Shown piece by piece: positions 1-9,258 of a stretch of DNA of 64,000 nucleotides (positions are counted from its first letter, which is position 1; every line of letters starts with the position of its first letter). The notes beneath the pieces are model-generated. The model made no database searches and had not been told where the DNA came from. It worked only from the letters and a program-made list of their open reading frames with translations. The DNA comes from Corallincola platygyrae (GTDB lineage: Bacteria; Pseudomonadota; Gammaproteobacteria; Enterobacterales; Neiellaceae): NCBI RefSeq assembly GCF_039544265.1, contig NZ_BAABLI010000014.1, positions 277,581 to 341,580 of the forward strand, read 5' to 3'. The position numbers and the translations under genes are program-made.

Positions 1-2166
1 CTTCACACCTGCCGCTGTACGGCCCATGGCACGCACATGCTCTTCATTGAAGCGAACAACCTTACCACCGTCGGTAAACAACATGACCTCGTTGCTACCG
101 TCGGTGATGTCAACACCGACCAGAGTATTCCCTTCGTCGAGGTTAATAGCACGAATACCGCTGGCCAACGGACGAGAGAACGCTGTCAGAGGTGTCTTCT
201 TAACGCGGCCGCTGGCAGTCGCAAAGAAGATATTCAGACCTTCTTCATACTCTTTAACTGGCAGGATCGCGGTAATACGCTCTTCCTCATCCAACGGCAA
301 CAAGTTGACAATAGGACGACCGCGGGCTGCGCGGCTGGCCAGTGGCAATTGATACACTTTCAGCCAGTAGACTTTACCGGTGGAGGAAAAGCAGAGTATC
401 GTATCGTGGGTATTAGCCACCAGCAGACGTTCGATGAAATCTTCTTCTTTCATCTTGGTTGCCGATTTGCCTTTACCACCACGACGCTGCGCTTCGTAAT
501 CAGACAGCAGCTGATATTTAACATACCCCTGGTGAGACAGGGTTACGACAACGTCTTCCTGAGTGATCATATCTTCGATATTGATCTCAGCAGACGCCGC
601 GGTAATTTCTGTGCGACGCTCGTCGCCAAATTCCGCCTTAATATCCACCAACTCTTCGCGAATAACTTCCATCAAACGCACTGGGTTAGCGAGAATCTCG
701 AGCAGTTCTTCGATCAGTTTGAGTAGCTCTTTGTACTCGTCGAGGATCTTCTCGTGTTCCAGGCCTGTCAGTTTGTGCAGACGAAGATCCAGAATGGCTT
801 GGGCTTGTTGTTCGGTCAGGTAGTAACGGCCATCACGAATACCAAATTCAGGTTCTAACCACTCTGGACGCGCAGCATCAACACCGGCGCGTTCAAGCAT
901 CTGAGCAACATCACCCAATTCCCAGCCTTTGGCGATCAGCGCAGCTTTCGCTTCGGCAGGCGTAGATGAGTTTTTGATCAACTCGATAACAGGATCGACG
1001 TTTGACAATGCGATTGCCAAACCTTCAAGGATGTGGGCACGTTCGCGCGCTTTACGCAGTTCGTATACGGTACGACGTGTCACCACTTCACGGCGGTGAT
1101 TGATAAATGCCGACAGCATGTCGACCAGGTTCATCACCTTTGGTTGACCATGGTCGAGAGCAACCATGTTGATACCAAACACATTTTGCATTTGGGTCTG
1201 CGAATAAAGGTTATTGAGGATCACCTCACCCACCTCACCCTTACGCAGTTCAATCACGATACGCATTCCATCTTTATCAGATTCGTCGCGCAGCGCGGTA
1301 ATGCCCTCAATCTTTTTGTCTTTGACAAGCTCGGCGATCTTTTCGATCAGCCTAGCTTTGTTAACCATGTACGGGATTTCAGTGACGATAATGGTTTCTT
1401 TACCACTTTTCTCGTCAACTTCAATCTCAGACTTAGCACGCAGATAGATTTTGCCACGGCCAGTACGGTACGCCTCTTCAATACCACGGCGGCCATTGAT
1501 TTGTGCGGCGGTTGGGAAGTCAGGCCCTGGGATGTACTCCATGAGTTCATCTACGGTGATCTCGGGCTTATCAACCATCGCCAAACAACCATCGATCACT
1601 TCGTTCAGGTTGTGAGGTGGGATATTGGTAGCCATGCCCACCGCAATACCGGAACTACCGTTTACCAGCAGGTTAGGTACGCGTGTTGGCAAAACCTCGG
1701 GAATGTGTTCAGTGCCATCATAGTTAGGCACATAATCAACAGTTTCTTTATCCAGATCAGCCAACAAAGAGTGGGCGATCTTAGACATACGAACTTCCGT
1801 GTAACGCATTGCTGCTGCGGAGTCGCCGTCAATCGAACCGAAGTTGCCCTGACCGTCTACCAAGGTATAACGGAGTGAGAAAGGCTGCGCCATACGAACA
1901 ATCGTGTCGTAAACAGCGGAGTCACCGTGCGGGTGATATTTACCGATCACATCACCTACCACACGGGCAGATTTCTTATACGGCTTGTTAAAGTCATTCT
2001 TCAATTCATTCATCGCGAATAAGACGCGACGGTGAACAGGTTTCAAGCCATCCCTGACGTCAGGAAGTGCGCGCCCCACGATAACGCTCATGGCGTAATC
2101 AAGGTAAGAGCCCTTGAGCTCCTCCTCGATATTAATCGGGGTGATCTCTTTTGCGAGTTCGCTCAT
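1..2166 (-). CDS. gyrA: DNA gyrase subunit A (3'-truncated by window edge)
   Basis: Catalytic breakage-reunion subunit of the type II topoisomerase that supercoils DNA with GyrB. Reading from the ATG at 2166, 722 codons are visible; the usual length is about 850-890, so the end of the C-terminal beta-pinwheel lies outside the window. The N-terminus MSELAKEITPINIEEELKGS is typical. The quinolone-resistance region reads GDSAVYDT, with the wild-type Ser and Asp at E. coli positions 83 and 87. The active-site Tyr is in AAAMRYTEV. The gyrase-specific GyrA box QRRGGKG is encoded at 469-489, which separates it from ParC. It is divergent from ubiG with about 170 bp between them. Confidence 0.98.
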   Translation of the reverse strand, partial: MSELAKEITPINIEEELKGSYLDYAMSVIVGRALPDVRDGLKPVHRRVLFAMNELKNDFNKPYKKSARVVGDVIGKYHPHGDSAVYDTIVRMAQPFSLRYTLVDGQGNFGSIDGDSAAAMRYTEVRMSKIAHSLLADLDKETVDYVPNYDGTEHIPEVLPTRVPNLLVNGSSGIAVGMATNIPPHNLNEVIDGCLAMVDKPEITVDELMEYIPGPDFPTAAQINGRRGIEEAYRTGRGKIYLRAKSEIEVDEKSGKETIIVTEIPYMVNKARLIEKIAELVKDKKIEGITALRDESDKDGMRIVIELRKGEVGEVILNNLYSQTQMQNVFGINMVALDHGQPKVMNLVDMLSAFINHRREVVTRRTVYELRKARERAHILEGLAIALSNVDPVIELIKNSSTPAEAKAALIAKGWELGDVAQMLERAGVDAARPEWLEPEFGIRDGRYYLTEQQAQAILDLRLHKLTGLEHEKILDEYKELLKLIEELLEILANPVRLMEVIREELVDIKAEFGDERRTEITAASAEINIEDMITQEDVVVTLSHQGYVKYQLLSDYEAQRRGGKGKSATKMKEEDFIERLLVANTHDTILCFSSTGKVYWLKVYQLPLASRAARGRPIVNLLPLDEEERITAILPVKEYEEGLNIFFATASGRVKKTPLTAFSRPLASGIRAINLDEGNTLVGVDITDGSNEVMLFTDGGKVVRFNEEHVRAMGRTAAGVK

Positions 2167-2292
2167 AAAATGTCTAGTTCCCTAAAAGGATACTTTTGAT
2201 TCTAATTATGGTGTTTAGCCGCCGCATGCTATCACGTTTTAAAACGGTCGTCAGCGGCCTCTGATGTGGCTGGCGCACACTTTTAACCTGCG

Positions 2293-2298
2293 TATAAT
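2293..2298 (+). promoter_or_regulatory. candidate -10 element for ubiG
   Basis: A perfect TATAAT lies 37 bp before the ubiG start codon in the gyrA-ubiG divergent spacer. No good -35 hexamer is seen 17 bp upstream. The spacer also holds the palindrome CGTTTTAAAACG near 2235-2246. This is a prediction only. Confidence 0.4.
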
Positions 2299-2334
2299 CA
2301 GCAACCTGATATTCGCATCTAAATTGTTCAAATA

Positions 2335-3045
2335 ATGACAACTTCTATGAACGTAGACCCTGCAGAAATAGCCAAATTTGAAGCCCTTGCTCACCGCTGG
2401 TGGGATGAAGAGGGTGAATTTAAACCACTTCACAGAATGAACCCGGTCAGACTGCGGTTTATCGAAGACAGATGCGATGGCCTGTTCGGCAAGAAAATAC
2501 TCGATGTGGGCTGCGGTGGCGGCATCCTTTCAGAAAGCATGGCAAAGCAAGGTGCAACTGTAACAGGCCTAGATATGGGTGAAGCCCCGCTATCAGTCGC
2601 CCGACTGCACGCACTGGAAACTGGTACCGAGCTGGAATATCTGCAAATAACTGCTGAACAGCATGCCGAAGAAAATGCGGAAACGTATGACGTGGTTACC
2701 TGCATGGAGATGCTGGAGCACGTACCCGATCCAGCGGCGACCATCAAAGCGTGCGCAGCCATGGTCAAACCTGGCGGCCAGATTTTTTTCTCAACCCTCA
2801 ACAGGACTGCAAAAGCCTGGTTGCTGGCCATTGTCGGCGCAGAGTACGTGCTCAAACTGCTACCTAAAGGTACCCATGAGTTTGACAAATTCATCCGCCC
2901 TTCTGAGCTGATCAGTTACATCGAAAGTGCACAGTTATTACCGAAAAAGATGATTGGGATTCATTACAATCCTCTCGCGCAAACCTTTAAACTAAAGCCG
3001 AATGTTGATGTAAATTACATGGTGCACTGCGTAAAGGAGAGCTAG
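2335..3045 (+). CDS. ubiG: Ubiquinone biosynthesis O-methyltransferase UbiG
   Basis: SAM-dependent O-methyltransferase carrying out both O-methylation steps of ubiquinone synthesis at the inner membrane. The 236-residue protein has the family's N-terminal block (EIAKFEALAHRWWD, then GEFKPLHRMNP) and the SAM-binding motif DVGCGGGIL at residues 57-65. The ATG at 2335 matches the family's length; a second ATG follows seven bases later in the same frame. It abuts the next gene (TAG directly followed by ATG at 3046), so the two are probably cotranscribed. The ubiG-HAD phosphatase order is the one seen in pseudomonads (ubiG-mupP). Confidence 0.96.
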   Translation: MTTSMNVDPAEIAKFEALAHRWWDEEGEFKPLHRMNPVRLRFIEDRCDGLFGKKILDVGCGGGILSESMAKQGATVTGLDMGEAPLSVARLHALETGTELEYLQITAEQHAEENAETYDVVTCMEMLEHVPDPAATIKACAAMVKPGGQIFFSTLNRTAKAWLLAIVGAEYVLKLLPKGTHEFDKFIRPSELISYIESAQLLPKKMIGIHYNPLAQTFKLKPNVDVNYMVHCVKES

Positions 3046-3756
3046 ATGCCGACCATCAAAGGTGTGCTGTTTGATCTTGACGGAACTCTATTGGATACCG
3101 CGCCAGACCTCGGAGATGCACTGAACTTCTTGTTAGCGCGTGAAAATCTCCCAACACTAAGTGACGATGAGATCCGTCCCGTTGCTTCTCACGGCGCTAA
3201 AGGGCTGTTGGATCTTGGTTTTGGCAAGGGTTTGGCTGAAGACTATTTTGAAATGCTCAGGCAGGACTTCCTTGACAGGTACAGTACCAACCTATGTCAC
3301 CGCACCGGACCTTTCAGCGGCATCGACACCTTGATTGAGGAGCTTGAAAGCAGCGGTATTCCATGGGGTATTGTGACGAATAAACCTGCATGGTTAACAG
3401 ATCCTTTAATGAGTAACTTTGCGCAATTTGCCAACGCAGGCTGCGTCATCAGTGGTGACACATTGCCTGTCAGGAAACCGGATCCTACGCCCCTCCTCCA
3501 TGCCGCTGAGTTAATTAATGTGGCTGCAGAACACTGCTTATATATCGGTGATGCACAGAGAGACATTGAAGCTGGCAATAGAGCAGGCATGACCACCATG
3601 GTCGCCACATACGGATATCTGGCAGAGTCTGACCAACCTGAGCGTTGGCAGGCTGATGTCAGTGTCGCCCACCCAGATGAGATTGCCTTGTGGCTCACAG
3701 AGTTGCAGCAAATAGAAGATTCAGTAACATCACAATGGCCAACAAAAGCATACTAA
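3046..3756 (+). CDS. HAD phosphatase, phosphoglycolate phosphatase / MupP type
   Basis: HAD-superfamily phosphatase of 236 residues. Motif I is FDLDGTLLDTAPDL at residues 9-22 (nucleophile and acid/base Asp), a VTNKP stretch follows, and late motifs KPDP and YIGDAQRDIEAG complete the active site. Homologues are usually annotated Gph (2-phosphoglycolate to glycolate). However, the gene directly after ubiG in Pseudomonas is MupP, a MurNAc-6-phosphate phosphatase of peptidoglycan recycling, and the same position here makes that substrate a serious alternative. The ATG follows the ubiG stop without a gap. The 3' end overlaps the next coding region by 22 bp. Confidence 0.85.
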   Translation: MPTIKGVLFDLDGTLLDTAPDLGDALNFLLARENLPTLSDDEIRPVASHGAKGLLDLGFGKGLAEDYFEMLRQDFLDRYSTNLCHRTGPFSGIDTLIEELESSGIPWGIVTNKPAWLTDPLMSNFAQFANAGCVISGDTLPVRKPDPTPLLHAAELINVAAEHCLYIGDAQRDIEAGNRAGMTTMVATYGYLAESDQPERWQADVSVAHPDEIALWLTELQQIEDSVTSQWPTKAY

Positions 3757-4874
3757 TCGTTGGGGCTGGCATCGCTGGCCTCTGTTTTCACCGCGCACTT
3801 AAACAACGAGGTTTAGACGCCACGATCGTTGAAAAATCTCCCTCCTGGCCGCCTGCTGGAGCGGGTATCTGCCTTCCTGGAAATGCCATGGCCGCGCTGC
3901 AAACACTTGGTCTGAAGCACCAGGTTATGCAACAGGCCAATCAATTTTCTTCTATTGAATATGCAAAAGCGAACGGCAAAACCTTGTCAACTGCGAACCT
4001 CGACAATGCACCACTGGATGAACAGCCTTTTGTTGCGATGAAGAGCCTTGCTTTGCTGGATATCCTCAAAGACGGCGTCGAAAACATACGCTTCAACTGC
4101 AGCCCGACCAAGGTTGAATATGTGCAAGAAGGAACATTGGTTGAATTTAGCGATGGATACAGCCAGTTCTTCGACCTTATAGTCGGCGCCGATGGCATTC
4201 ATTCAAAGATCAGAGAACTGCTTTTCTCTGCCAACCCTGTCCAGAACCTGGCGGTAAGCTGCTGGCGGTTTTTGGCTTATTTGCCGGACGTAGCTCAATC
4301 ACCTCGCTATTTGGTTGGCAATGACGACGCGTTTGCTTTCTACCCGCTAGGCAAAGGTTACTTTTATTGTTACGCGGAAAGTGGGGACAAAAACAAACAA
4401 CTTCTAAGCGCCTCGCCTGAACAACTGGCAAAACACTTCCAACACTATGAAACTTCGGTAGCTCGCGCGTTTGAACAAATAGGCAATGCTAACCCGCTGT
4501 TCGCTAGTGCTGTGGAAACGATTACGCCGAAAGAATTTTTTAATAGCAATGTTGCGTTGATTGGTGATGCGCTTCATGGCTGTCCCCCTTCCCTGCAACA
4601 GGGTGTAGGTCTCGCTATCGAAGATGCACTTGTTCTAGCCAGACTGCTTAGCCGGTACCCATACGAACAGGCGTTCCCTCGTTACGAACAGATTCGGCGA
4701 CAGCGAGTTACTTGGGTCGGCGAACAGTCTACTCGAAGCCTGAAGTTGGCGAGCAAAGGGCGATTTTTCCATGGAAGAGTTGCACGCAATAACACTCTGC
4801 GTCGTAAAGGCCCCGGGAATGTCGCGTTCTGGCAGAAGCTAATGGCACAGGATCCTCTTAAAGACGTACTTTGA
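3735..4874 (+). CDS. FAD-dependent monooxygenase (UbiH / salicylate hydroxylase-like)
   Basis: Group A flavoprotein monooxygenase of 379 residues. The N-terminal dinucleotide fold reads SILIVGAGIAGL (GxGxxG) and the conserved FAD segments LIVGADGIHSKIR and NVALIGDALHGCPPSLQQG are present, where the GD motif contacts FAD ribose. The start is taken at the ATG at 3735 because GxGxxG then lies 9-14 residues in, as usual; an in-frame ATG at 3690 would add 15 residues lying inside the upstream gene. The substrate cannot be read from sequence. Overlap with the HAD phosphatase suggests translational coupling with ubiG-gph, so an aromatic or quinone substrate is possible. Confidence 0.85.
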   Translation: MANKSILIVGAGIAGLCFHRALKQRGLDATIVEKSPSWPPAGAGICLPGNAMAALQTLGLKHQVMQQANQFSSIEYAKANGKTLSTANLDNAPLDEQPFVAMKSLALLDILKDGVENIRFNCSPTKVEYVQEGTLVEFSDGYSQFFDLIVGADGIHSKIRELLFSANPVQNLAVSCWRFLAYLPDVAQSPRYLVGNDDAFAFYPLGKGYFYCYAESGDKNKQLLSASPEQLAKHFQHYETSVARAFEQIGNANPLFASAVETITPKEFFNSNVALIGDALHGCPPSLQQGVGLAIEDALVLARLLSRYPYEQAFPRYEQIRRQRVTWVGEQSTRSLKLASKGRFFHGRVARNNTLRRKGPGNVAFWQKLMAQDPLKDVL

Positions 4875-4959
4875 TCCATTCCTCATCCAGATTGCAATAG
4901 TATATCAAGCACTTAGACTAGGTAGGTATGATTGATTTAATCTCGATGAGGGAAAGCTG

Positions 4960-5676
4960 ATGAGTAGAATTCTTGCCAACGCGCCGCATTTGCAACGATT
5001 ACGTCCTAAGCTCTGCTTTCATTATCTATTTGTCAGCCTATTGCTACTGATTGTACTGCCTCCGCACATGGAGGGAGTGATAGGTGTTGCGATCACTGAG
5101 GCGATGCTCAGTCTGGTAATGCTGAGCTCGCTTTACTTAGTGGTTGAGCAAAAACGTTCGCTTTATGTTGGCATAGCGCTGTTTTTACCCGCGATGTTCC
5201 TAAGTTGGAACGAAGTCTACATCGGTCAACAATTTGCTCATTACGTACCCGCTGCCGCTAATATCGTGTTTTTTGGGTTTGTAAGCATTCAAATCTTCAG
5301 GTACCTGATTAAACAACTTCATCCTAATACCGAGATGGTTTTAGCGGCAACGTCGCTCTACCTGATTCTAGGTGTGCTCTGGGCCTTTATTTACGCAGCG
5401 CTTGAGCTGAAATACCCGGGTTCTTTTAATCTGGGCGCACGCATCGACTCAGGGACATTCAGCGAACTTCTATCAGATATGGTTTACTTCAGCTTTGTCA
5501 CACTCACGACCCTTGGGTATGGCGATATCTCACCCCAAAACAGTTTTTCCGAAAGTTGGGTGGTACTGGAAGCAGTGTTAGGCCAATTCTATGTCGCGAT
5601 CGTTTTGGCCCGAATACTCGGTCTTTACGTTGCCAGAGAGCTGGATGAAGAATCAAACGGCAGCGACGAGAACTGA
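4960..5676 (+). CDS. Two-TM-type potassium channel-like membrane protein
   Basis: 238-residue inner-membrane protein with about six hydrophobic segments (roughly residues 18-36, 38-60, 68-84, 96-116, 127-150 and 198-225). Before the last segment is a K+-channel pore loop whose selectivity filter reads TTLGYGDISP at 183-192 (usual filter TVGYGD). It belongs to the Ion_trans_2 family. No cytoplasmic RCK/TrkA-N gating domain follows; the protein ends in a short acidic tail. The ATG follows a GAGGGAAAG ribosome site. A second channel with the same TLGYGD filter lies at 14783-15766. Confidence 0.88.
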   Translation: MSRILANAPHLQRLRPKLCFHYLFVSLLLLIVLPPHMEGVIGVAITEAMLSLVMLSSLYLVVEQKRSLYVGIALFLPAMFLSWNEVYIGQQFAHYVPAAANIVFFGFVSIQIFRYLIKQLHPNTEMVLAATSLYLILGVLWAFIYAALELKYPGSFNLGARIDSGTFSELLSDMVYFSFVTLTTLGYGDISPQNSFSESWVVLEAVLGQFYVAIVLARILGLYVARELDEESNGSDEN

Positions 5677-5777
5677 TTGTTTAAACGCTGACGTTCGAGA
5701 TATCCAAGCGCTTAGTGAAATGATATGTTCGCCTTAAGCTACTAATTTCCGCACCGCGGCAAAACGCAGAGAACTGC

Positions 5778-6995
5778 ATGAAGCAAATAGTAAAATCGCA
5801 CAAGTTAGACAGTGTTTGTTATGAAATTCGTGGTCCAGTGTTAGAGGAGGCAAAACGCCTCGAAGAAGACGGCCACCGCGTGTTAAAACTTAACATCGGT
5901 AATCCCGCTCCCTGGGGTTTTGAAGCCCCCGAAGAACTGATTATTGACGTCATACACAACTTGCCCACTTCACAGGGTTATTGCGATTCCAAAGGTCTGT
6001 TTTCGGCTCGAAAAGCGGTCATGCAGCAGTTTCAGCAGCGTCAGGTGTTTGGTCTGGATATCGAAGATATCTATATCGGTAATGGCGTCAGTGAGTTGAT
6101 TCTTATGGCGATGCAGGCACTGCTCAACAATGGCGATGAGATGCTTGTTCCTGCACCTGACTATCCCCTTTGGACCGCTGCAGTCACACTTTCAGGGGGT
6201 AACCCTGTGCACTATGTCTGCGACGAAGCAGCAGACTGGCAACCGGACATCGAAGATATCAAGCGCAAAATTACGCCAAACACCCGTGGCATCGTTATTA
6301 TCAACCCAAACAACCCCACAGGTGCGGTCTACAGCAAAGAGGTGTTGCTTGAAATTATCGAGTTGGCAAGGCAGCACAATTTAATCATCTATGCCGATGA
6401 GATCTACGACAAAATTCTGTACGACGACGCTGAACATATAACGCTTGCCTCGCTTGCTGACGACGTAATCATTCTCTCTTTTAACGGGCTATCTAAAAGC
6501 TATCGCGCGGCAGGATTCCGCGCCGGCTGGATGGCGGTAACCGGCCCCAAAATACGCGCCACAGGGTACATCGAAGGGCTGACTATGTTGGCCTCTATGC
6601 GACTATGCGCAAATGTGCCTTGCCAGCACGCTATCCAAGCGGCACTGGGCGGCTATCAAAGTATTAATGAACTGATACTTCCTGGTGGACGTTTACGAGC
6701 ACAACGCGATATTGCTTATGAGATGCTTAACGATATTCCAGGGGTTAGCTGTACCAAACCCAAGGGCGCACTTTATGCGTTTCCGAAGCTGGACCCAAAA
6801 CGCTACCCGATCCACAACGATGAGCAATTTGTCCTCGATTTGCTAAGGCAGGAAAAGATTCTTGTCGTACAAGGCAGCGCTTTCAATTTGCCCAGTACTG
6901 ACCACTTCCGCCTGGTGACCCTGCCCCGAGAAGACCAGTTAAAAGGCGCCATTGAACGGATCGCACATTTTCTTGAGAGTTATCGTCCTGCATGA
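5778..6995 (+). CDS. alaA: Alanine transaminase AlaA
   Basis: PLP-dependent class I/II aminotransferase of 405 residues that makes alanine from pyruvate and glutamate. Similarity to E. coli AlaA (YfbQ) is strong throughout: CYEIRGPVLEEAKRLEE at the start, NIGNPAPWGFEAPEE, QGYCDSKGLFSARKA, IINPNNPTGAVYSKE, and the PLP-lysine block SFNGLSKSYRAAGFRAGW. The stop overlaps the start of yfbR by 4 bp (ATGA), repeating the yfbQ-yfbR pair of enterobacteria. Confidence 0.96.
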   Translation: MKQIVKSHKLDSVCYEIRGPVLEEAKRLEEDGHRVLKLNIGNPAPWGFEAPEELIIDVIHNLPTSQGYCDSKGLFSARKAVMQQFQQRQVFGLDIEDIYIGNGVSELILMAMQALLNNGDEMLVPAPDYPLWTAAVTLSGGNPVHYVCDEAADWQPDIEDIKRKITPNTRGIVIINPNNPTGAVYSKEVLLEIIELARQHNLIIYADEIYDKILYDDAEHITLASLADDVIILSFNGLSKSYRAAGFRAGWMAVTGPKIRATGYIEGLTMLASMRLCANVPCQHAIQAALGGYQSINELILPGGRLRAQRDIAYEMLNDIPGVSCTKPKGALYAFPKLDPKRYPIHNDEQFVLDLLRQEKILVVQGSAFNLPSTDHFRLVTLPREDQLKGAIERIAHFLESYRPA

Positions 6996-7579
6996 GTAAG
7001 CAAAGCCACTTCTTCGCCCATGTCGCACGCTTGAAGTTGATTCAGCGTTGGCCGCTGATGCGAAATACCCAAGTAGAGAACGTGCAGGAACATAGTCTGC
7101 AGGTTGCAATGATCGCTCACGCTCTTGCTGTGATAAAGAATAAACACTTTGATGGCAACCTGGATGCTGCTCAAATTGCGCTGCAAGCGATGTATCACGA
7201 TGCCAGTGAAGTGATTACCGGCGACCTGCCTACTCCGGTCAAATATCACAATCCAGAGATTGCCCGTGAATACAAAAAGATTGAAAAATCTGCTGAACGA
7301 AAACTGCTGGATATGTTGCCAACGGAGCTGCACAGCGAGTTTGAATCTCTGCTTATCAGCGACCAGCAGGACAGCGAGAGCCATCGGCTGATTAAGGCCG
7401 CCGATACCATATGTGCATATATTAAGTGCCTTGAAGAGGAAAACGCGGGCAATAGCGAGTTCAATCTTGCCAAGCAACGCCTGACTGAGCAGCTGGAATC
7501 TATTACCAGCCCCGAAGTCACCTACTTCAAAAAACACTTTATCCCCAGTTTCTCCCTCACGCTCGACGAAATCAGTTAA
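6992..7579 (+). CDS. yfbR: 5'-deoxynucleotidase YfbR
   Basis: HD-domain phosphohydrolase of 195 residues that dephosphorylates deoxyribonucleoside 5'-monophosphates in nucleotide salvage. Metal ligands are visible in RNTQVENVQEHSLQVA (first His) and AMYHDASEVITGDLPTPVKY (HD motif). Length and sequence match E. coli YfbR. It overlaps alaA by 4 bp and is followed 12 bp later by another HD-domain nucleotide hydrolase (dgt), giving a small dNTP/dNMP turnover cluster. Confidence 0.95.
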   Translation: MSKQSHFFAHVARLKLIQRWPLMRNTQVENVQEHSLQVAMIAHALAVIKNKHFDGNLDAAQIALQAMYHDASEVITGDLPTPVKYHNPEIAREYKKIEKSAERKLLDMLPTELHSEFESLLISDQQDSESHRLIKAADTICAYIKCLEEENAGNSEFNLAKQRLTEQLESITSPEVTYFKKHFIPSFSLTLDEIS

Positions 7580-7591
7580 GGTGTATGGTTA

Positions 7592-8926
7592 ATGGAAGAT
7601 TTGGCTTGTAAAGACAGAAGACTGACTGAAACCAAGGCACGCCAAAGCGACCATAGAACTCCCTATCAAAGAGACCGCGCACGCATCCTCCACTCTGCAG
7701 CTTTCAGGCGCTTACAGGCCAAGACTCAGGTGTTGGGCGTCGGTATGAATGATTTCTATCGAACGCGTTTAACCCACTCGCTGGAAGCAGCACAGATAGG
7801 TGCCGGCATTCGAGCTCAGTTGGTGTTAAAGTTCCCAGAGCAGGCCTCTTTGCTGGACAGCGATCCACTTATTGAATCGATCTGTTTTGCACATGACTTA
7901 GGTCATCCTCCCTTTGGCCACGGCGGAGAAGTGGCACTTAACTGCATGATGGCTAAGCACGGCGGTTTTGAAGGCAATGCGCAAACCTTTCGCATTTTGG
8001 CCAAACTTGAGCCTTATACGCCCGAACACGGTATGAACCTCTGCCGACGAACATTATTGGGTGTACTCAAGTATCCGCAAACGCTGGATACCCTCAGCCA
8101 CAAACAATATCCGGACAACGCGCAGGTCAAAGCGCAGATCAGGCCCTCTGAATGGCATCCGCCAAAAGGCATATATGATTGTGATACCGAGTTATTAGAT
8201 TGGGTTCTCTCCCCTCTCACATCAGAGGACCAAACACGCTTCACCAGCTACAACCAACAAAGCGATAAACACGGAAAAACGCGCTACAAATCGATGGACT
8301 GCTCGATAATGGAGTTAGCGGACGATATCGCCTACGGCATCCATGACATGGAAGATGCAGTAGTCATGGGCATCGTCCAGCGAGATGACTGGGAGCAGCA
8401 TGTCGTGCTTCCGCTTCGGGACCTGAATCATGTCTGGTTCAAGAAAAACCTGGATAAGTTATCGAGCCATTTATTCAGTCAACACCAGTACGATAGAAAA
8501 GATGCCATAGGTAGCCTGGTAAACCTGCTTATCTCATCCATCGAATTAAAGCGGTCGCGGTCTTTTCACTCACCGCTTTTGGATTATCAAGCGGTACTTC
8601 CTGAAGCACTAGCCAAAGCGCTGGGACTGTTTAAATCTTTTGTATACGACTTCGTAATACGAAAGCCTGAACTTCAGTTGCTTGAATTTAAGGGGCAACG
8701 GATCGTCATGTCCCTGTTTGAAGCGTTTCATGCAGAACCTACGCGGCTGTTGCCCAGAACCGTTCAAACAGATTGGCAAGCAGCATTCGATCAACTTGGA
8801 GAATCCGCCGCATGTAGAGTCATTGCGGACCATATCTCTGGCATGACAGATGCTTCGGCAAACCGGTTATATCAAACCTTGTTTCTGCCACAAGCAGGGT
8901 CAATAAACAGCCAGCACGACTTATAA
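7592..8926 (+). CDS. dgt: dGTPase family triphosphohydrolase
   Basis: HD-superfamily dNTP triphosphohydrolase of 444 residues, predicted to release tripolyphosphate from dGTP or related dNTPs. Family landmarks are the N-terminal SDHRTPYQRDRARILHS, RRLQAKTQV, RTRLTHSLEAAQIG (first metal His), CFAHDLGHPPFGHGGE (HD motif) and MELADDIAYGIHDMEDAV. It is shorter than E. coli Dgt (505) and nearer to the shorter type common in Vibrio and Pseudomonas. It follows yfbR closely. Some dGTPase homologues limit phage growth by depleting dNTPs, but nothing here points to a defence role. Confidence 0.92.
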   Translation: MEDLACKDRRLTETKARQSDHRTPYQRDRARILHSAAFRRLQAKTQVLGVGMNDFYRTRLTHSLEAAQIGAGIRAQLVLKFPEQASLLDSDPLIESICFAHDLGHPPFGHGGEVALNCMMAKHGGFEGNAQTFRILAKLEPYTPEHGMNLCRRTLLGVLKYPQTLDTLSHKQYPDNAQVKAQIRPSEWHPPKGIYDCDTELLDWVLSPLTSEDQTRFTSYNQQSDKHGKTRYKSMDCSIMELADDIAYGIHDMEDAVVMGIVQRDDWEQHVVLPLRDLNHVWFKKNLDKLSSHLFSQHQYDRKDAIGSLVNLLISSIELKRSRSFHSPLLDYQAVLPEALAKALGLFKSFVYDFVIRKPELQLLEFKGQRIVMSLFEAFHAEPTRLLPRTVQTDWQAAFDQLGESAACRVIADHISGMTDASANRLYQTLFLPQAGSINSQHDL

Positions 8927-9078
8927 AAGGGATCCGCTGAATACAAACACAATGAGAAGATAATCAGTGTCGTAACCGCTTATAAATCTAGCAATATTTC
9001 ATTGCCCCAGGCTTCAACTCGAAAGATTTCGACCCTAATCACACTATCGCCATAAACGAGATGTAAAACTTTCATTTA

Positions 9079-9135
9079 TGTAATTAAATTACATTTGATC
9101 CACATCAAGCGTACCTCTAAGGAGGCATCTATACT
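9079..9135 (+). promoter_or_regulatory. adhE promoter: HexR-like palindrome, FNR box, -10
   Basis: Three elements are packed together. A perfect palindrome TGTAATTAAATTACA at 9079-9093 fits the HexR consensus of Shewanella and Vibrio. One base later, TTGATCCACATCAA at 9095-9108 is a perfect FNR box (TTGAT-N4-ATCAA). A -10 hexamer TATACT lies at 9130-9135. A start of transcription near 9142 would put the FNR box centre at about -41, the class II activator position. The elements are seen directly; the regulators are inferred. Confidence 0.8.
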
Positions 9136-9149
9136 CCCCACCGACCAAA

Positions 9150-9258
9150 GAAATTTATTAAACAGACGAACCGGAAATCAGCTAAAGCTGGACTATACTC
9201 AACAACTCGCTAAGCTACGAAACTTGTTAGTAAGCTGTTGGTCTGTTTAATAAATTTC
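9150..9258 (+). repeat. adhE leader: 18-bp perfect inverted repeat enclosing small hairpins
   Basis: GAAATTTATTAAACAGAC at 9150-9167 is exactly complementary to GTCTGTTTAATAAATTTC at 9241-9258. The 73-nt interior holds the small hairpin CAGCT-AA-AGCTG (9179-9190) and a possible AACAA/TTGTT stem (9201-9205 with 9224-9228). Transcription from the predicted start near 9142 would put the long stem at the very 5' end of a roughly 140-nt leader, ending 11 nt before the AGGAG ribosome site (9269-9273). No T-run follows, so it is not a terminator. Confidence 0.75.

Noticed and set aside
37..1878. Long plus-strand frames opposite gyrA (229 and 281 codons)
   Set aside because: They lie wholly inside gyrA in antisense, show no family likeness and have no ribosome sites; they reflect the codon bias of gyrA.
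1900..1960. Quinolone-resistance mutation in gyrA
   Set aside because: The region reads GDSAVYDT with the susceptible Ser and Asp.
7592..8926. dgt as part of an anti-phage island
   Set aside because: The neighbours are housekeeping genes (alaA, yfbR) and there is no defence gene or mobile element nearby.
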